Of a DNA stretch of 64,000 bases, positions 36,201 to 46,830 are shown in pieces. Both the position numbers and the translations under genes were made by a program. The notes under the pieces are model-generated. The model had not been told where the DNA came from, did not search any database, and worked only from the letters and a program-made list of their open reading frames with translations. Numbering within the stretch: position 1 is the first letter of the stretch; each line of letters begins with the position of its first letter. This DNA is from Bacillota bacterium (GTDB lineage Bacteria > Bacillota_I > Bacilli_A > Erysipelotrichales > Coprobacillaceae), in NCBI GenBank assembly GCA_030540195.1, contig JAUNWT010000003.1:28099-92098 (forward strand), read 5' to 3'.

Positions 36201-37426
36201 TTTGACCAGTTAACACCAAAAATATGATAATCATCATTGAAGATTCCTTCTGGCAAGGTATAAGTAGAAACTGATTTTTGATGATCTGTATCAGCAACTG
36301 ATCCCGCATGTAAAGTTTGATAAACTTTTCTATTACTATTTCCTCGTGAATCATCCATTGCTTGATCAGTACCTATCAATTCCATAATATCAATTTCACC
36401 ACATACTGGCCATGAAGCACCTTGCTCACCACTAATTCTACCATCTAATGTAAAATCAGAACCTAATGTCCAAAATGCTGGAAAAGCACCTTTTCCTTTA
36501 GGAAGCTTTGCTTTCATTTCAATTCTTCCATATAAGAATTCTTGTTTACCATGAGTTCTAACACTTCCTGAATTATAAATAACTTGTCTATTTCCTCGAG
36601 GATTTTTATATTGATCTTCTTTATCGCGATTTGTAACTTGTAATACTAATTGTCCATCTTTGACATAAACATTTTCTGGATCATTGACATAGTGTTCTTG
36701 CTCAACACCTCTAATAGATCCTAATTCATAATCCCAGTTTGATGTATCTAATTGACCTTTATTAAAATCATCAGCCCAAACCATTTCATAGTTATCATCC
36801 TCTGTAACTTCATTTACCGCTTTAACAGATACATCATCAACCCATACTTCTTCATCTATAATAGCTTGATTTCCATTTGTTTCTGTCCATTTAATAAACG
36901 CAATAGATCCAGATGTGTTATTTCCTGAATTAAAAGTAAACTCTACATCTTGATATTGACCCGCTTTATCTGCTGATGAAGAAATTGTTGTTTCGATATT
37001 TTTTTCACTATTATCTTTTAATCCAGCACTCAAATCATTATTTTTTACTGCTAAAAATACTTGTCCGTTTACATTTGAAATTTTTACCTTTCCTTTAACG
37101 ACATAATCTGTATTTTTCTTAAAACTCACATTTTGAAAAACTGCTGCATTATTAGAATTTGATGGCAACTTTCCATAATAATTGCCATTATCATTTCCAA
37201 ATGTTCCTGTACCTGATACTCTCCATGAGGATCCATTATTATCAAAACTACCATTAATAATTAAATCACTATTACGATTTAATTTTACCAAATCATGTTC
37301 ATGTGCCACTTGTGACGTTGCACCTTGATTTGTATTTTCAGCAAATACCATTGCTGAATAAGAGCTAAGCATTGACATTGATGTCAATACGGATAAAACA
37401 ACTTTTGTAACTTTTTTATTTTTCAT
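33212..37426 (-). CDS. Wall-anchored double-catalytic-domain GH16 beta-glucanase
   Basis: 1404-residue exported endo-beta-glucanase, probably acting on beta-1,3 or mixed-linked glucan at the cell surface. Order: signal peptide (1-29), CBM4/9-like module (about 50-203), GH16 domain with catalytic motif EIDIME at 344-349, a linker module (about 490-590), a second CBM4/9-like module (600-766), a second GH16 domain with EIDIME at 904-909, a second copy of the linker module, a Rib/Ig-like segment, an X2-like module, a Gly/Asn/Pro-rich spacer and the anchor KSTKTGD + hydrophobic helix + KKKK. Both catalytic triads (E, D, E) are intact. The CBM-GH16-linker unit is an internal duplication. Purine-rich site AGGAAAGGG before the ATG; promoter carries a perfect cre. 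Confidence 0.92.
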   Translation of the reverse strand: MKNKKVTKVVLSVLTSMSMLSSYSAMVFAENTNQGATSQVAHEHDLVKLNRNSDLIINGSFDNNGSSWRVSGTGTFGNDNGNYYGKLPSNSNNAAVFQNVSFKKNTDYVVKGKVKISNVNGQVFLAVKNNDLSAGLKDNSEKNIETTISSSADKAGQYQDVEFTFNSGNNTSGSIAFIKWTETNGNQAIIDEEVWVDDVSVKAVNEVTEDDNYEMVWADDFNKGQLDTSNWDYELGSIRGVEQEHYVNDPENVYVKDGQLVLQVTNRDKEDQYKNPRGNRQVIYNSGSVRTHGKQEFLYGRIEMKAKLPKGKGAFPAFWTLGSDFTLDGRISGEQGASWPVCGEIDIMELIGTDQAMDDSRGNSNRKVYQTLHAGSVADTDHQKSVSTYTLPEGIFNDDYHIFGVNWSKNKLEFYIDDKIVGSADYSDNEEYKRCFNRPQYIQLNLATGGNWAGDAGNNLAGTKYEVDYVYYGQNAQQKADAEEYYKNAIKISGEHDVTMTEGETPNLLEGVTSDQDSILDYSIDNEYSFKTKGGLTSVDLVCSGKNDKQSLKKLKPGKYNLYYTARSSTDSTKPSTRRAVILTVLPNGKQDLVELDRELIKNGSFENGSNPSSGDEIDSRTSWKTTNARFTKYPGCASEGNWCGFLPENSRNANIYQTVNLKKNTKYKLKAKVRLNEVGQTMFVNLKKNAQYLVNNNEITVSCTEENKDQYQDIELNIDTGNQESIFGNASSTDLTVCFMKWTESTNDATYRGKVFVDDVSLTEVRNEDDNYNLVWADEFNETELDKNNWGYELGHIRGLEQQHYTNSKDNVYLEDGNLVIKATNRNEKDQYEVTQGDTTRKVIYDSGSVRTHGKQEFLYGRIEMKAKLPKGQAVFPAFWTLGSDFHLDGKIAQGIGWPDSGEIDIMELIGTGTAGGVNGDKQVYQTLHYGTDGEDDGKYAGHGTCYTLPSGIFNDDYHVFGINWSKGKIEWYVDDQIVRTVDYSDDQRALECIDRPQYIQFNLALGGAWPGAAGENLAGTKYEVDYVRYARNDQQQKDADAFYANAYKINGEKDVIMTEGETPDLLAEITSDKESVVDYSINDEPMFTNVGGNTHVSLLCTGKNDTKSLKSLKPGTYNLYYTAYKEGDTVSARTRRQVSLTVEERTFEKDLEKSQLELNGAIGSTLETVKLPDGWEFVNPKEEILEESQEVDVIYPAIDGKVGKAIINGFKKAIIVSGEDIKLEYNESKPLEITVNVSARNIQKVFVDGKEVDAKYYTIENISRAINGNSKVVLADEYLKTLSSGEHKIEVQTTAGNVATAFTIVKSNSGNDDNEKPNPGTGNNDNEKPNTGTENKDGQTNVDNKKNESVEGILNTNKETTKDNLTQKSTKTGDQAPVEIFVGCCLVSFIVIIALKKKKVLK

Positions 37427-37453
37427 ATATTTTCCCTTTCCTTTTTTATTTGT

Positions 37454-37625
37454 TGTTACCGCTTACAAATATGTATTATTACATATTTTTAGTAAATGTC
37501 AATACTTATATTACTTGTATACAAGTATTTTTTTACTAAATTTAGTTATTTTTAACTAATTTATAGCCATTTAATAGTACTATCGTTATTTTTGTTTACT
37601 AAATTAAATGTATACATTTAGTAAA
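37454..37625 (-). promoter_or_regulatory. GH16 control region: cre, promoter, TTGTATACAA sites and TTTAGTAAA repeats
   Basis: TGTAAGCGGTAACA (37454-37467) matches the CcpA consensus at every position and lies 28 bp before the start codon. -35 TTGACA is at 37497-37502 with an A/T-rich -10. TTGTATACAA is at 37515-37524, 12 bp upstream of the -35 box, and ATGTATACAT at 37608-37617. TTTAGTAAA or its complement occurs four times (37488, 37532, 37595, 37617 as first bases), two of them flanking the distal palindrome as an inverted pair. This fills the 251-bp gap to bglA. Confidence 0.7.
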
Positions 37626-37640
37626 TATTTATTGATACAT

Positions 37641-37671
37641 AAAAAAACTTCCTAAACTTAATTAGGAAGTT
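37641..37671 (-). terminator. Terminator of the GH1 gene
   Basis: AACTTCCTAA arm with complement and a run of U residues on the minus strand, seven bases past the stop codon. Confidence 0.85.
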
Positions 37672-37677
37672 ATTCTT

Positions 37678-39114
<1,437 letters not shown>

Positions 39115-39249
39115 TTACCTCCGTATTCTTTTTTAACATTATATCATAAGCGTACCATACGAGAAACTGTCTCTTGTAATTTAAAAGTATATTCACAAAA
39201 TACACCTTATAAAATAAATAACCTGTAAATTCTATTTACAAAAAGAAAA

Positions 39250-39267
39250 CCTTGAGTTTCCTCAAGG
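39250..39267 (-). terminator. Terminator of gltBD
   Basis: CCTTGAG stem with complement, 4-base loop, then TTTTC and further U residues on the minus strand, 35 bp past the gltD stop. Confidence 0.75.
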
Positions 39268-39301
39268 CTTTCTAAAATGATTGTGAGTCTATTTTGATAT
39301 A

Positions 39302-40774
39302 CTATAAGTTAGAATATCCCATTAAATCTTCATCAACAGCACGAGCAACTTCACGTCCTTCTCTTATTGCCCAAACAACAAGAGATTGTCCTCGACGCAT
39401 ATCACCAGCAACATAAAGTTGATTTTGATTTGTTTGGTAATTTTCATCAGCCACATTTCCTCGTGGTGTAAGTTTCACATCAAAGGCTTTAGCAACATGG
39501 TCTTCGCAACCAACGAAACCTGCCGCAATTAAAACAACATCAACATCAAGTGTTTTTTCGCTTCCTTTAACAGGTACCATTTGTCTGCGACCATCTACTT
39601 GTTTTGATTCGAGTGAAACAATAACAACTTGTTTAACATTTCCTTTATCATCTTTGATAAATTCTTTAACTGTTGTTTGATAAAGACGTGGATCATTTCC
39701 AAAAACAGCAATGGCTTCATTTTGTCCATAATCTGTCTTTTTAACACGTGGCCATTCTGGCCATGGATTTGAATCTAAACGTTCATGTGGTGGTTCTGGC
39801 ATCATTTCTAATTGAATAACCGATTTACATCCTAAACGAATCGCTGAACCAACACAGTCATTTCCTGTATCTCCACCACCAATAACAAGAACATTTTTAC
39901 CTTTTGTTTCAACAAAAGTTTTATCTTCTAATTGACTATTAAGTAATGATTTTGTAATTCTTGTAAGATAATCTACCGCAAAGTAAATTCCTTTAGCATC
40001 TCTACCAGGTACTTGAATATCTCTTGCTTTTTTACTTCCACAAGCTAAAACAACACGATCAAATTCTTTATAAAGTTCTTGAACTTGTTTCTTTGTTTCA
40101 ATACCTGCTTTTGTTTTAAAAACAACCCCTTCTTCTTCCATTAAATGAACACGACGATCAATAATATGTTTTTCAAGTTTCATATTTGGGATACCATACA
40201 TTAATAATCCACCAATACGATCTTCTCTTTCAAAAACAGTTACTTGATAACCTCTTTTATTTAATTGATCAGCTGCTGCAAGTCCTGAAGGACCTGAACC
40301 AATCACCGCAATCTTTTTATCAATACGATGTTTTGGTGTTTGTGGTTGCATCCAATTAGAAGCATAAGCTGTTTCAATGATGGCATTTTCATTTTCTCTT
40401 ACAGTAACAGGGTTTCCATTTAAACCACATGTACAAGCTGCTTCACATAAAGCAGGACAAACACGTGAGGTAAATTCTGGAAAATTGTTTGTTTTTAAAA
40501 GTCTTTTAAGGGCTGCTTTATAGTTTTTATGGAAGATCAAGTCATTCCATTCAGGAATCAAGTTGTTAAGTGGACAACCTGATACCATTCCTTGAATGAC
40601 TCTTCCGTTTTGACAGAAAGGAACTCCACAATCCATGCATCGAGCTCCTTGGCATGATTGTTCATCACGAGATAATGGTTTATGAAATTCATTAAAGTTC
40701 TTAATACGTTTTAATGGTTCAACTTCTGTTGACACTTGTCTTTCTATTTCTAAAAATCCTGTTGGCTTTCCCAT
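39302..40774 (-). CDS. gltD: Glutamate synthase (NADPH) small subunit
   Basis: 490-residue flavoprotein that takes electrons from NADPH and passes them to GltB. N-terminal cysteines for two Fe-S clusters ([14 protein letters not shown] and CPLNN; further Cys in [13 protein letters not shown]), FAD loop [16 protein letters not shown] loop [10 protein letters not shown] and the C-terminal [15 protein letters not shown] segment are present. Length typical. The start lies three bases after the gltB stop codon, and the ribosome site AGGAATG is inside the gltB end, so the two are coupled. Confidence 0.97.
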   Translation of the reverse strand: MGKPTGFLEIERQVSTEVEPLKRIKNFNEFHKPLSRDEQSCQGARCMDCGVPFCQNGRVIQGMVSGCPLNNLIPEWNDLIFHKNYKAALKRLLKTNNFPEFTSRVCPALCEAACTCGLNGNPVTVRENENAIIETAYASNWMQPQTPKHRIDKKIAVIGSGPSGLAAADQLNKRGYQVTVFEREDRIGGLLMYGIPNMKLEKHIIDRRVHLMEEEGVVFKTKAGIETKKQVQELYKEFDRVVLACGSKKARDIQVPGRDAKGIYFAVDYLTRITKSLLNSQLEDKTFVETKGKNVLVIGGGDTGNDCVGSAIRLGCKSVIQLEMMPEPPHERLDSNPWPEWPRVKKTDYGQNEAIAVFGNDPRLYQTTVKEFIKDDKGNVKQVVIVSLESKQVDGRRQMVPVKGSEKTLDVDVVLIAAGFVGCEDHVAKAFDVKLTPRGNVADENYQTNQNQLYVAGDMRRGQSLVVWAIREGREVARAVDEDLMGYSNL

Positions 40775-40777
40775 AAT

Positions 40778-43700
40778 CTACATTCCTTTCTTAAAAGCAT
40801 TAAATGCTTCTACTTTTGCTTGTTCATTTGTAAGTCCTTGTTGTTCAAATGAACTAATAAGTGACATCATACGTTTATAATCATGAGGAACAACTTTTTT
40901 GAAATGAGCAACTTCATTTCCAAAGTCATCTAAGATCTTCTTCGCAACATTTGAATTTGTATATTTATAATGTTTTTGAATCATTTCTCTTAATTGATCT
41001 TCATCATAACGTGACTTCACATTTTTATATTCTACAAGTTCTTTATTAACATGTTCATAGAATGTATTATCTGGATCATAAACATAAGCAATACCTCCAG
41101 ACATACCAGCTGCAAAGTTACGTCCTGTTTTTCCTAGGACAACAACCATACCACCTGTCATATATTCAAGACCATGATCTCCAATCCCTTCAACAACGGC
41201 ATGAGCTCCTGAGTTACGTACAGCAAATCTTTCACCTGCAACCCCATTAATATAAACTTCACCAGATGTTGCTCCATATAATGCAACGTTACCAATAATA
41301 ATATTGTCTTCTGGTTTGATTGTAGAATCTTTTGGTGGAACAACGATTAATTTACCACCTGATAATCCTTTTCCAAAGTAGTCATTACTATCTCCATAAA
41401 GATGTAATGTCAAACCTTGAGGAATGAAGGCACCAAATGATTGACCTCCAGCTCCATAACAATTCACTTTAAAGGTATCTTCTTCTAAAGATGTTCCATA
41501 TTTCTTTGTGATTTCAGATCCAAAGAGTGTACCAAATGAACGATCAATATTTGTCACATGAACATCAATTTCTTTACTTTGATGTTTATTTAAAGCATCT
41601 TTTAATTGTTTATAAAGAATTGTTGTATCTTTAACTTCATTAAGTTTAAAGTCATATTCATTATTTTTTTCATGGTGACTATGTTTACTAGAAGTATATG
41701 GATTATTTAAGATTCTTGATAAATCAATATTTTCAATATCATCTCTTGCTTCTAATAAATCACTACGTCCAACCATTTCATCAACTGTTTTAAATCCAAG
41801 TTGTGCCATGTATTCTCTTAATTCTTGAGCTATGAAACGCATAAAGTTTTCCACATATTCAGGTTTACCTTTAAAACGTTTTCTTAAAATTGGATTTTGG
41901 GTAGCAACTCCAACTGGACATGTATCTAAGTTACAAACTCTCATCATAACACATCCCATAGTAACAAGTGGTGCTGTCGCAAAACCAAATTCTTCTGCTC
42001 CAAGTAATGTCGCAATTGCAAGATCTCTACCTGTCATGAGTTTTCCATCTGTTTCAATAACAACACGACTTCTTAAATCATTCATGATCAATGTTTGATG
42101 AGCTTCAGCTAAACCAAGTTCCCAAGGAAGTCCGGCATTGTAAACAGAGTTTTTAGGAGCAGCTCCTGTTCCTCCATCATAACCTGAAATAAGGATAACG
42201 CCTGCACCTGCTTTTGCAACACCGGCTGCAACGGTACCAACCCCTGCTTCAGATACAAGTTTAACAGAGATACGTGCTTCTTTATTAGCATTCTTTAAGT
42301 CATAAATTAATTGTGCTAAATCTTCAATTGAATAAATATCATGGTGTGGTGGTGGTGAAATTAAACTTACCCCTGGTGTTGAATGTCTTGTTTTCGCAAC
42401 CCATGGATAAACTTTTCCACCTGGTAAGTGACCACCTTCTCCAGGTTTTGCCCCTTGTGCCATTTTAATTTGAATTTCATTGGCACTGCATAAGTATTCG
42501 CTCGTAACTCCAAAACGTCCTGAAGCAACTTGTTTGATTGCAGAACATTTACTATCACCATTAGGAAGTGGTTCAAATCTTTCTGGATCTTCTCCACCTT
42601 CACCACTGTTTGATTTACCATGAAGTCGATTCATCGCAATAGCCATTGTTTCATGGGCTTCTTTTGAAATAGATCCATAAGACATTGCCCCTGTTTTAAA
42701 TCTTTTAACGATTGATTCAACAGGTTCTACTTCATCAATTGAAATAGATTTTGTCTTTTTAAATTTCATAAGACCTCTTAAATTTAAATGAGATCCTTCT
42801 TCATCAATCATTTTTGAATATTCTTTAAATAATTGATAATCACCTAAACGTGTAGCTTGTTGTAATTTATGAATTGTTGCTGGATTATAAAGATGTTCTT
42901 CTTTTCCTGATCTTTCTTTATGATCTCCGGCACTATCTAAAGTAACATCAACGTCTAATCCTAATGGATCATAGACTTGATTATGACGATATTCTACATC
43001 TGCTTCAATGTCTTTAATTGTTTTTCCTTCAATACGACTTACTGTTTTTGGGAAGTACTTATTCACTAAATCACTTGATAATCCAATTGCTTCAAAGTTT
43101 TGAGATCCACGATAAGATTGAATTGTACTGATACCCATTTTAGATGCAATTTTAACAATACCATGTAAAATACCACTATTATAATCATCAACTGCTGCAT
43201 AGTAATCTTTATTTAATAATCCTTGATCAATTAAATCAAAAATTGTATCTTGGGCTAAATAACCATTGATTGCAGAAACCCCATAACCTAGTAAAGTTGC
43301 ATAATGATGAACTTCTCTTGGTTCAGCTGATTCAAGAATTAAAGCTAAACTATTACGTTTCTTTGTTCTTACTAAATAAGAGTTAACAGCACCAACAGCA
43401 AGTAATGATGGAATTGGTAAATGGTTATCATCAACTGCTCTATCGGATAAGATAACAATATTACATCCTTCATGATAACGTTTATCCACTTCTACAAAGA
43501 CACGATCAATCGCTTTTTCAAGAGATGTGTTTTTGATATAAGTGATATTAACTTCACCAACTTTAAATCCTTCTTTTTTCAAGTTTTTGATTTTTAAAAT
43601 ATCGGTATTACTTAAAATCGGATGATTGATTTTTAATAAGTGACAGTTTTCTGGTTTATCTTCCAACATATTTCCATCACGACCAATACAAATACTTGTA

Positions 43701-45283
43701 GAAGTAATGATTTCTTCACGAATGGCATCGATTGGTGGATTTGTTACTTGGGCAAATAATTGTTTAAAGTAATTGAATAATGGTGGATGTTTTGTTGATA
43801 AAGCCGCAATTGGTGTATCATTTCCCATTGCCACAATATTTTCATTTCCTGTAAGTGCTAAGTTTTTAATATAGTTTGTATCTTCATAACTATAGCCATG
43901 AATTTTTTGAAGTTTTGTAAGTTCTTCCCCTTCATATCTTTCTACACGCACACTAGGAATACGCATATCTTTTAAATTGATAAGATTGCTTTCTAACCAT
44001 TCTCCATAAGGTTGTTTTGTTGCATAAGTTTCTTTTAAAACATCATCTTCAATAAGTTCACCCTTGACGGTATCGACAAGTAACATTTTTCCTGGTCTTA
44101 ATCTTTCTTTTAAGACAATATCACTTGCTGGAATATCTAATGAACCTACTTCTGAAGATAAAACAAGATAATGATCCTTTGTAATATAATAACGTGATGG
44201 TCTTAAACCATTTCTATCTAAGATAGCTCCCATGATATCTCCATCACTGAATAAGATCGAAGCTGGTCCATCCCATGGTTCCATTAATGTCGCATTATAT
44301 TCATAGAAATCTTTCTTTGTTTGTGACATGCTTTTGTCATTTTCATAAGGTTCTGGAATACACATCATCACAGCACGTGGTAATTCCATACCTGACATCA
44401 CTAAGAATTCTAAAGTATTATCTAACATTGCTGAGTCGGAACCGTTAACGTCTACTACTGGATAGACTTTTGTGGTATCGACCGCATCTGTTGCCATGTT
44501 TTCTTCACGGCATAACATATTATTGGCATTTCCTTTAATTGTATTGATTTCACCATTGTGAACAATAAATCTATTTGGATGTGCTCTTCTCCATGATGGC
44601 ATTGTGTTCGTAGAGAAACGTGAGTGAACTAAAGCAATCGCACTTTTATAATCTTTATCTTGTAAATCTTTAAAGAATAATCTTAATTGTTGAACTAAGA
44701 ACATTCCTTTATAAACGATTGTACGACTTGAAAGTGAACAAACATACGTATCTTCAAATTGACTTTGTTCAAAGATTCTTCTTACTTGATAAAGCTTTCT
44801 ATCAAAATCTAATCCTGCTTCTACATCACTTGGTTTTTCTACAAAAGCTTGGACGATAAATGGCATTGCATCTAAAGCCTTTTTCCCTAATACTTTAGGT
44901 ACTGTTGGTACCTCACGCCATCCTAAAAAAATGAGTCCTTCTTTTTTTACAATTGTTTCAAACATCTTTTTCACACGTAAACGAATTTTTTCGTCTTGTG
45001 GCATAAAGAACATACCAACCCCATAATTTCCTTTTTTAGGTAATTGAAATTCTTTAATAACTTTTTGGAAATAATCATCAGGAATTTGTGTCAGAATTCC
45101 AACACCATCTCCTGTTTCTCCAGCGGCATCCTTCCCTGCACGATGTTCTAATTGTTCAACAATTTTTAAAGCATCATCCACTGTTTTATAAGTTTTTAAT
45201 CCTTTGATGTTAACAACGGCCCCTATTCCGCAGTTATCATGTTCAAATGACTGATCATATAAACCTCGATTTTCTTTGTTCAT
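40778..45283 (-). CDS. gltB: Glutamate synthase large subunit
   Basis: 1501-residue glutamine-2-oxoglutarate amidotransferase that makes two glutamates from glutamine and 2-oxoglutarate. The N-terminal glutaminase domain becomes active after removal of a 17-residue propeptide: Cys18 opens CGIGAVV. The central and FMN domains follow (GEGGEDPERF, GYDGGTGAAP), with the 3Fe-4S motif CNLDTCPVGVATQ and the C-terminal GXGXG beta-helix. The frame is open 36 codons upstream, but AGGAGG eight bases before 45281-45283 and the short propeptide fix the start. It shares a divergent region with pduL. Confidence 0.97.
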   Translation of the reverse strand: MNKENRGLYDQSFEHDNCGIGAVVNIKGLKTYKTVDDALKIVEQLEHRAGKDAAGETGDGVGILTQIPDDYFQKVIKEFQLPKKGNYGVGMFFMPQDEKIRLRVKKMFETIVKKEGLIFLGWREVPTVPKVLGKKALDAMPFIVQAFVEKPSDVEAGLDFDRKLYQVRRIFEQSQFEDTYVCSLSSRTIVYKGMFLVQQLRLFFKDLQDKDYKSAIALVHSRFSTNTMPSWRRAHPNRFIVHNGEINTIKGNANNMLCREENMATDAVDTTKVYPVVDVNGSDSAMLDNTLEFLVMSGMELPRAVMMCIPEPYENDKSMSQTKKDFYEYNATLMEPWDGPASILFSDGDIMGAILDRNGLRPSRYYITKDHYLVLSSEVGSLDIPASDIVLKERLRPGKMLLVDTVKGELIEDDVLKETYATKQPYGEWLESNLINLKDMRIPSVRVERYEGEELTKLQKIHGYSYEDTNYIKNLALTGNENIVAMGNDTPIAALSTKHPPLFNYFKQLFAQVTNPPIDAIREEIITSTSICIGRDGNMLEDKPENCHLLKINHPILSNTDILKIKNLKKEGFKVGEVNITYIKNTSLEKAIDRVFVEVDKRYHEGCNIVILSDRAVDDNHLPIPSLLAVGAVNSYLVRTKKRNSLALILESAEPREVHHYATLLGYGVSAINGYLAQDTIFDLIDQGLLNKDYYAAVDDYNSGILHGIVKIASKMGISTIQSYRGSQNFEAIGLSSDLVNKYFPKTVSRIEGKTIKDIEADVEYRHNQVYDPLGLDVDVTLDSAGDHKERSGKEEHLYNPATIHKLQQATRLGDYQLFKEYSKMIDEEGSHLNLRGLMKFKKTKSISIDEVEPVESIVKRFKTGAMSYGSISKEAHETMAIAMNRLHGKSNSGEGGEDPERFEPLPNGDSKCSAIKQVASGRFGVTSEYLCSANEIQIKMAQGAKPGEGGHLPGGKVYPWVAKTRHSTPGVSLISPPPHHDIYSIEDLAQLIYDLKNANKEARISVKLVSEAGVGTVAAGVAKAGAGVILISGYDGGTGAAPKNSVYNAGLPWELGLAEAHQTLIMNDLRSRVVIETDGKLMTGRDLAIATLLGAEEFGFATAPLVTMGCVMMRVCNLDTCPVGVATQNPILRKRFKGKPEYVENFMRFIAQELREYMAQLGFKTVDEMVGRSDLLEARDDIENIDLSRILNNPYTSSKHSHHEKNNEYDFKLNEVKDTTILYKQLKDALNKHQSKEIDVHVTNIDRSFGTLFGSEITKKYGTSLEEDTFKVNCYGAGGQSFGAFIPQGLTLHLYGDSNDYFGKGLSGGKLIVVPPKDSTIKPEDNIIIGNVALYGATSGEVYINGVAGERFAVRNSGAHAVVEGIGDHGLEYMTGGMVVVLGKTGRNFAAGMSGGIAYVYDPDNTFYEHVNKELVEYKNVKSRYDEDQLREMIQKHYKYTNSNVAKKILDDFGNEVAHFKKVVPHDYKRMMSLISSFEQQGLTNEQAKVEAFNAFKKGM

Positions 45284-45311
45284 AAAGGTTTCCTCCTTTT
45301 TTAGTATATAT

Positions 45312-45391
45312 AAAATAGCACATTTAGTAATATGTGTAAAGACTACGACATTTTTTAGGAATTTTCTAAAATGTAAGCGGATTGTATACAT
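45312..45391 (-). promoter_or_regulatory. gltB promoter with cre-like core joined to a TTGTATACAT site
   Basis: -35 TTTACA (45335-45340), 17 bp, extended -10 TGC-TATTTT (45312-45317). Upstream, on the plus strand, TGTAAGCGG (45372-45380) runs into TTGTATACAT (45382-45391). The palindrome is 41 bp from the -35 box, so its effect on gltB, or on the divergent pduL, is uncertain. Confidence 0.55.
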
Positions 45392-45490
45392 TTTTTAATG
45401 TTTTATCACTGTTTTGATAATCTTTTTTTACTAATTTAATAAATTTATTGCAGTTTGTGGATAAAAAATTTTTAAATTTTTTTTAATTTA

Positions 45491-45519
45491 TTGGAAATAA
45501 AGAACAAAAAGAGTAGAAT
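45491..45519 (+). promoter_or_regulatory. pduL promoter
   Basis: -35 TTGGAA (45491-45496), 17 bp, -10 TAGAAT (45514-45519), 22 bp before the ribosome site. A second, weaker pair TTGATA/TAATAA lies at 45414-45442. Confidence 0.55.
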
Positions 45520-45553
45520 AAAGATAGTATTAATATGGAAAGAGGAGAAAAAT

Positions 45554-46126
45554 ATGGAAGATATGTTTATTGTCGAAACTTCTGCTAGACATATTCACTT
45601 AAGTGAAAAAGATTTAGCAACTTTATTTGGTGAAGGTCATCAATTAACAAATAAAAAAGATTTATCTCAACCAGGTCAATTTGCTTGTGTTGAAAGAGTA
45701 AAAGTAATTGGACCTAAAGGAGAATTAAATATGTCTGTTTTAGGACCTACTAGAAAAGAAACTCAAGTAGAAATTTCTTTAACAGATGCAAGAAGCATTG
45801 GTGTTCAAGCATTAATTAGAGAATCAGGAGATATCGAAGGAACTGCTGGATGCAAACTTGTTGGTCCTGCTGGTGAAGTAGAAATCCCATGTGGTGTCAT
45901 CGCTGCTAAAAGACATATTCACTTAACACCTGAAGATGCTGAAAAATTTGGTGTTAAAGATAAAGAAATCGTTAAAGTTGAAATCAATACTGAAGGACGT
46001 TCTTTGATCTTTGGTGATGTTGTTTGTCGTGTAAGCGCTTCATATGCTACAGCAATGCACATTGATACAGATGAAAGCAATGCTGCTGCTTGTGGTAGAG
46101 AAGTTTACGGTAAAATCGTAAAATAA
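45554..46126 (+). CDS. pduL: PduL-type phosphate acyltransferase (phosphotransacylase)
   Basis: 190-residue enzyme exchanging CoA and phosphate on acetyl or propionyl groups, structurally unrelated to the classical Pta. Two repeated halves carry the metal-binding motifs ARHIHLS and KRHIHLT, and the third conserved segment GDVVCRVS is present. There is no N-terminal encapsulation peptide and no microcompartment gene nearby, so it is a cytoplasmic housekeeping form, making acetyl phosphate from the acetyl-CoA produced by PflB. AGAGGAG lies before the ATG at 45554; in-frame codons upstream overlap the promoter. Confidence 0.93.
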   Translation: MEDMFIVETSARHIHLSEKDLATLFGEGHQLTNKKDLSQPGQFACVERVKVIGPKGELNMSVLGPTRKETQVEISLTDARSIGVQALIRESGDIEGTAGCKLVGPAGEVEIPCGVIAAKRHIHLTPEDAEKFGVKDKEIVKVEINTEGRSLIFGDVVCRVSASYATAMHIDTDESNAAACGREVYGKIVK

Positions 46127-46137
46127 TAAACATTTAG

Positions 46138-46162
46138 GGCTCTGTAAATAGAGCCTTTTTTG
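46138..46162 (+). terminator. Terminator of pduL
   Basis: Stem GGCTCT with complement AGAGCC, loop of six bases, followed by six U residues. Confidence 0.85.
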
Positions 46163-46169
46163 TTATTTA

Positions 46170-46178
46170 TGGTATAAT
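46170..46178 (+). promoter_or_regulatory. Extended -10 promoter of the DUF4230-like gene, very short leader
   Basis: TGG-TATAAT (TATAAT 46173-46178) with no evident -35 box; 16 bases containing GGGTGAT lie between it and the ATG at 46195. Confidence 0.6.
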
Positions 46179-46194
46179 GGTGTCGGGTGATGAC

Positions 46195-46830
46195 ATGAAA
46201 ATATTAGATACGCTTGGAAAATCAAAAAAGGCAATTGGTGGAATTATCGCAATTCTTTTATGTATTGTCGCTATATTCTTTGCGGGTATGAAATTTGCGG
46301 ATGGTAAAGAAAATGACAAGATTACTTCAACAACAATAAGAAATCAATTAACTGAAATTAATGAACTTGCAGTTTATTCTTATGATTATAGTAAGGTTGG
46401 TAAATTTTCTAATAAGCTTTCTTTCAATGGTTGGGAAATTCCTCTTACTCAAAAGAACTTTATTATTACATATGATGGTACAATTAAAGCAGGGATCAAT
46501 TTGGATGAAGCAAAAGTAGACATAGATCAAAATAACTTAAATATCACTTTACCTGCTACAACGATTTTGAGTCATGAAATTGATGAAAACTCAATTGAAG
46601 TCTATGATGAATCTTCAAATATCTTTAATCAAATAAGTATTAATGATTATAAATCTTTTGCAACGAAAGAAAAAAAGAAAAATGAAAAAGATGCAATATC
46701 TAATGGAATCCTTACAAAGTCAAAAGAAAAAGTTGTGCAAACTCTCACAACTTACTTACAGGCTATTCCAGAAATAAAAGATAACTACCAATTAAACATT
46801 ACAATCCAAGATGCAAAAACCGATGAATAA
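46195..46830 (+). CDS. Membrane-anchored DUF4230-like protein
   Basis: 211-residue protein with one N-terminal transmembrane helix (about residues 13-34, after Lys-rich start) and an extracytoplasmic domain resembling DUF4230: TTIRNQLTEINELAVYSYDYSKVG, then a beta-rich part with TYDGTIKAGINLDEAKVDI. Function of the family is unknown. An ATG six codons earlier lies inside the -10 box and would not be on the transcript, which decides the start at 46195. The stop codon lies inside the shared terminator with hup. Confidence 0.75.
   Translation: MKILDTLGKSKKAIGGIIAILLCIVAIFFAGMKFADGKENDKITSTTIRNQLTEINELAVYSYDYSKVGKFSNKLSFNGWEIPLTQKNFIITYDGTIKAGINLDEAKVDIDQNNLNITLPATTILSHEIDENSIEVYDESSNIFNQISINDYKSFATKEKKKNEKDAISNGILTKSKEKVVQTLTTYLQAIPEIKDNYQLNITIQDAKTDE

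Noticed and set aside
46177..46195. Earlier ATG for the DUF4230-like gene
   Set aside because: It overlaps the -10 box TATAAT, so it would not be on the transcript; the ATG at 46195 has GGGTGAT in front.
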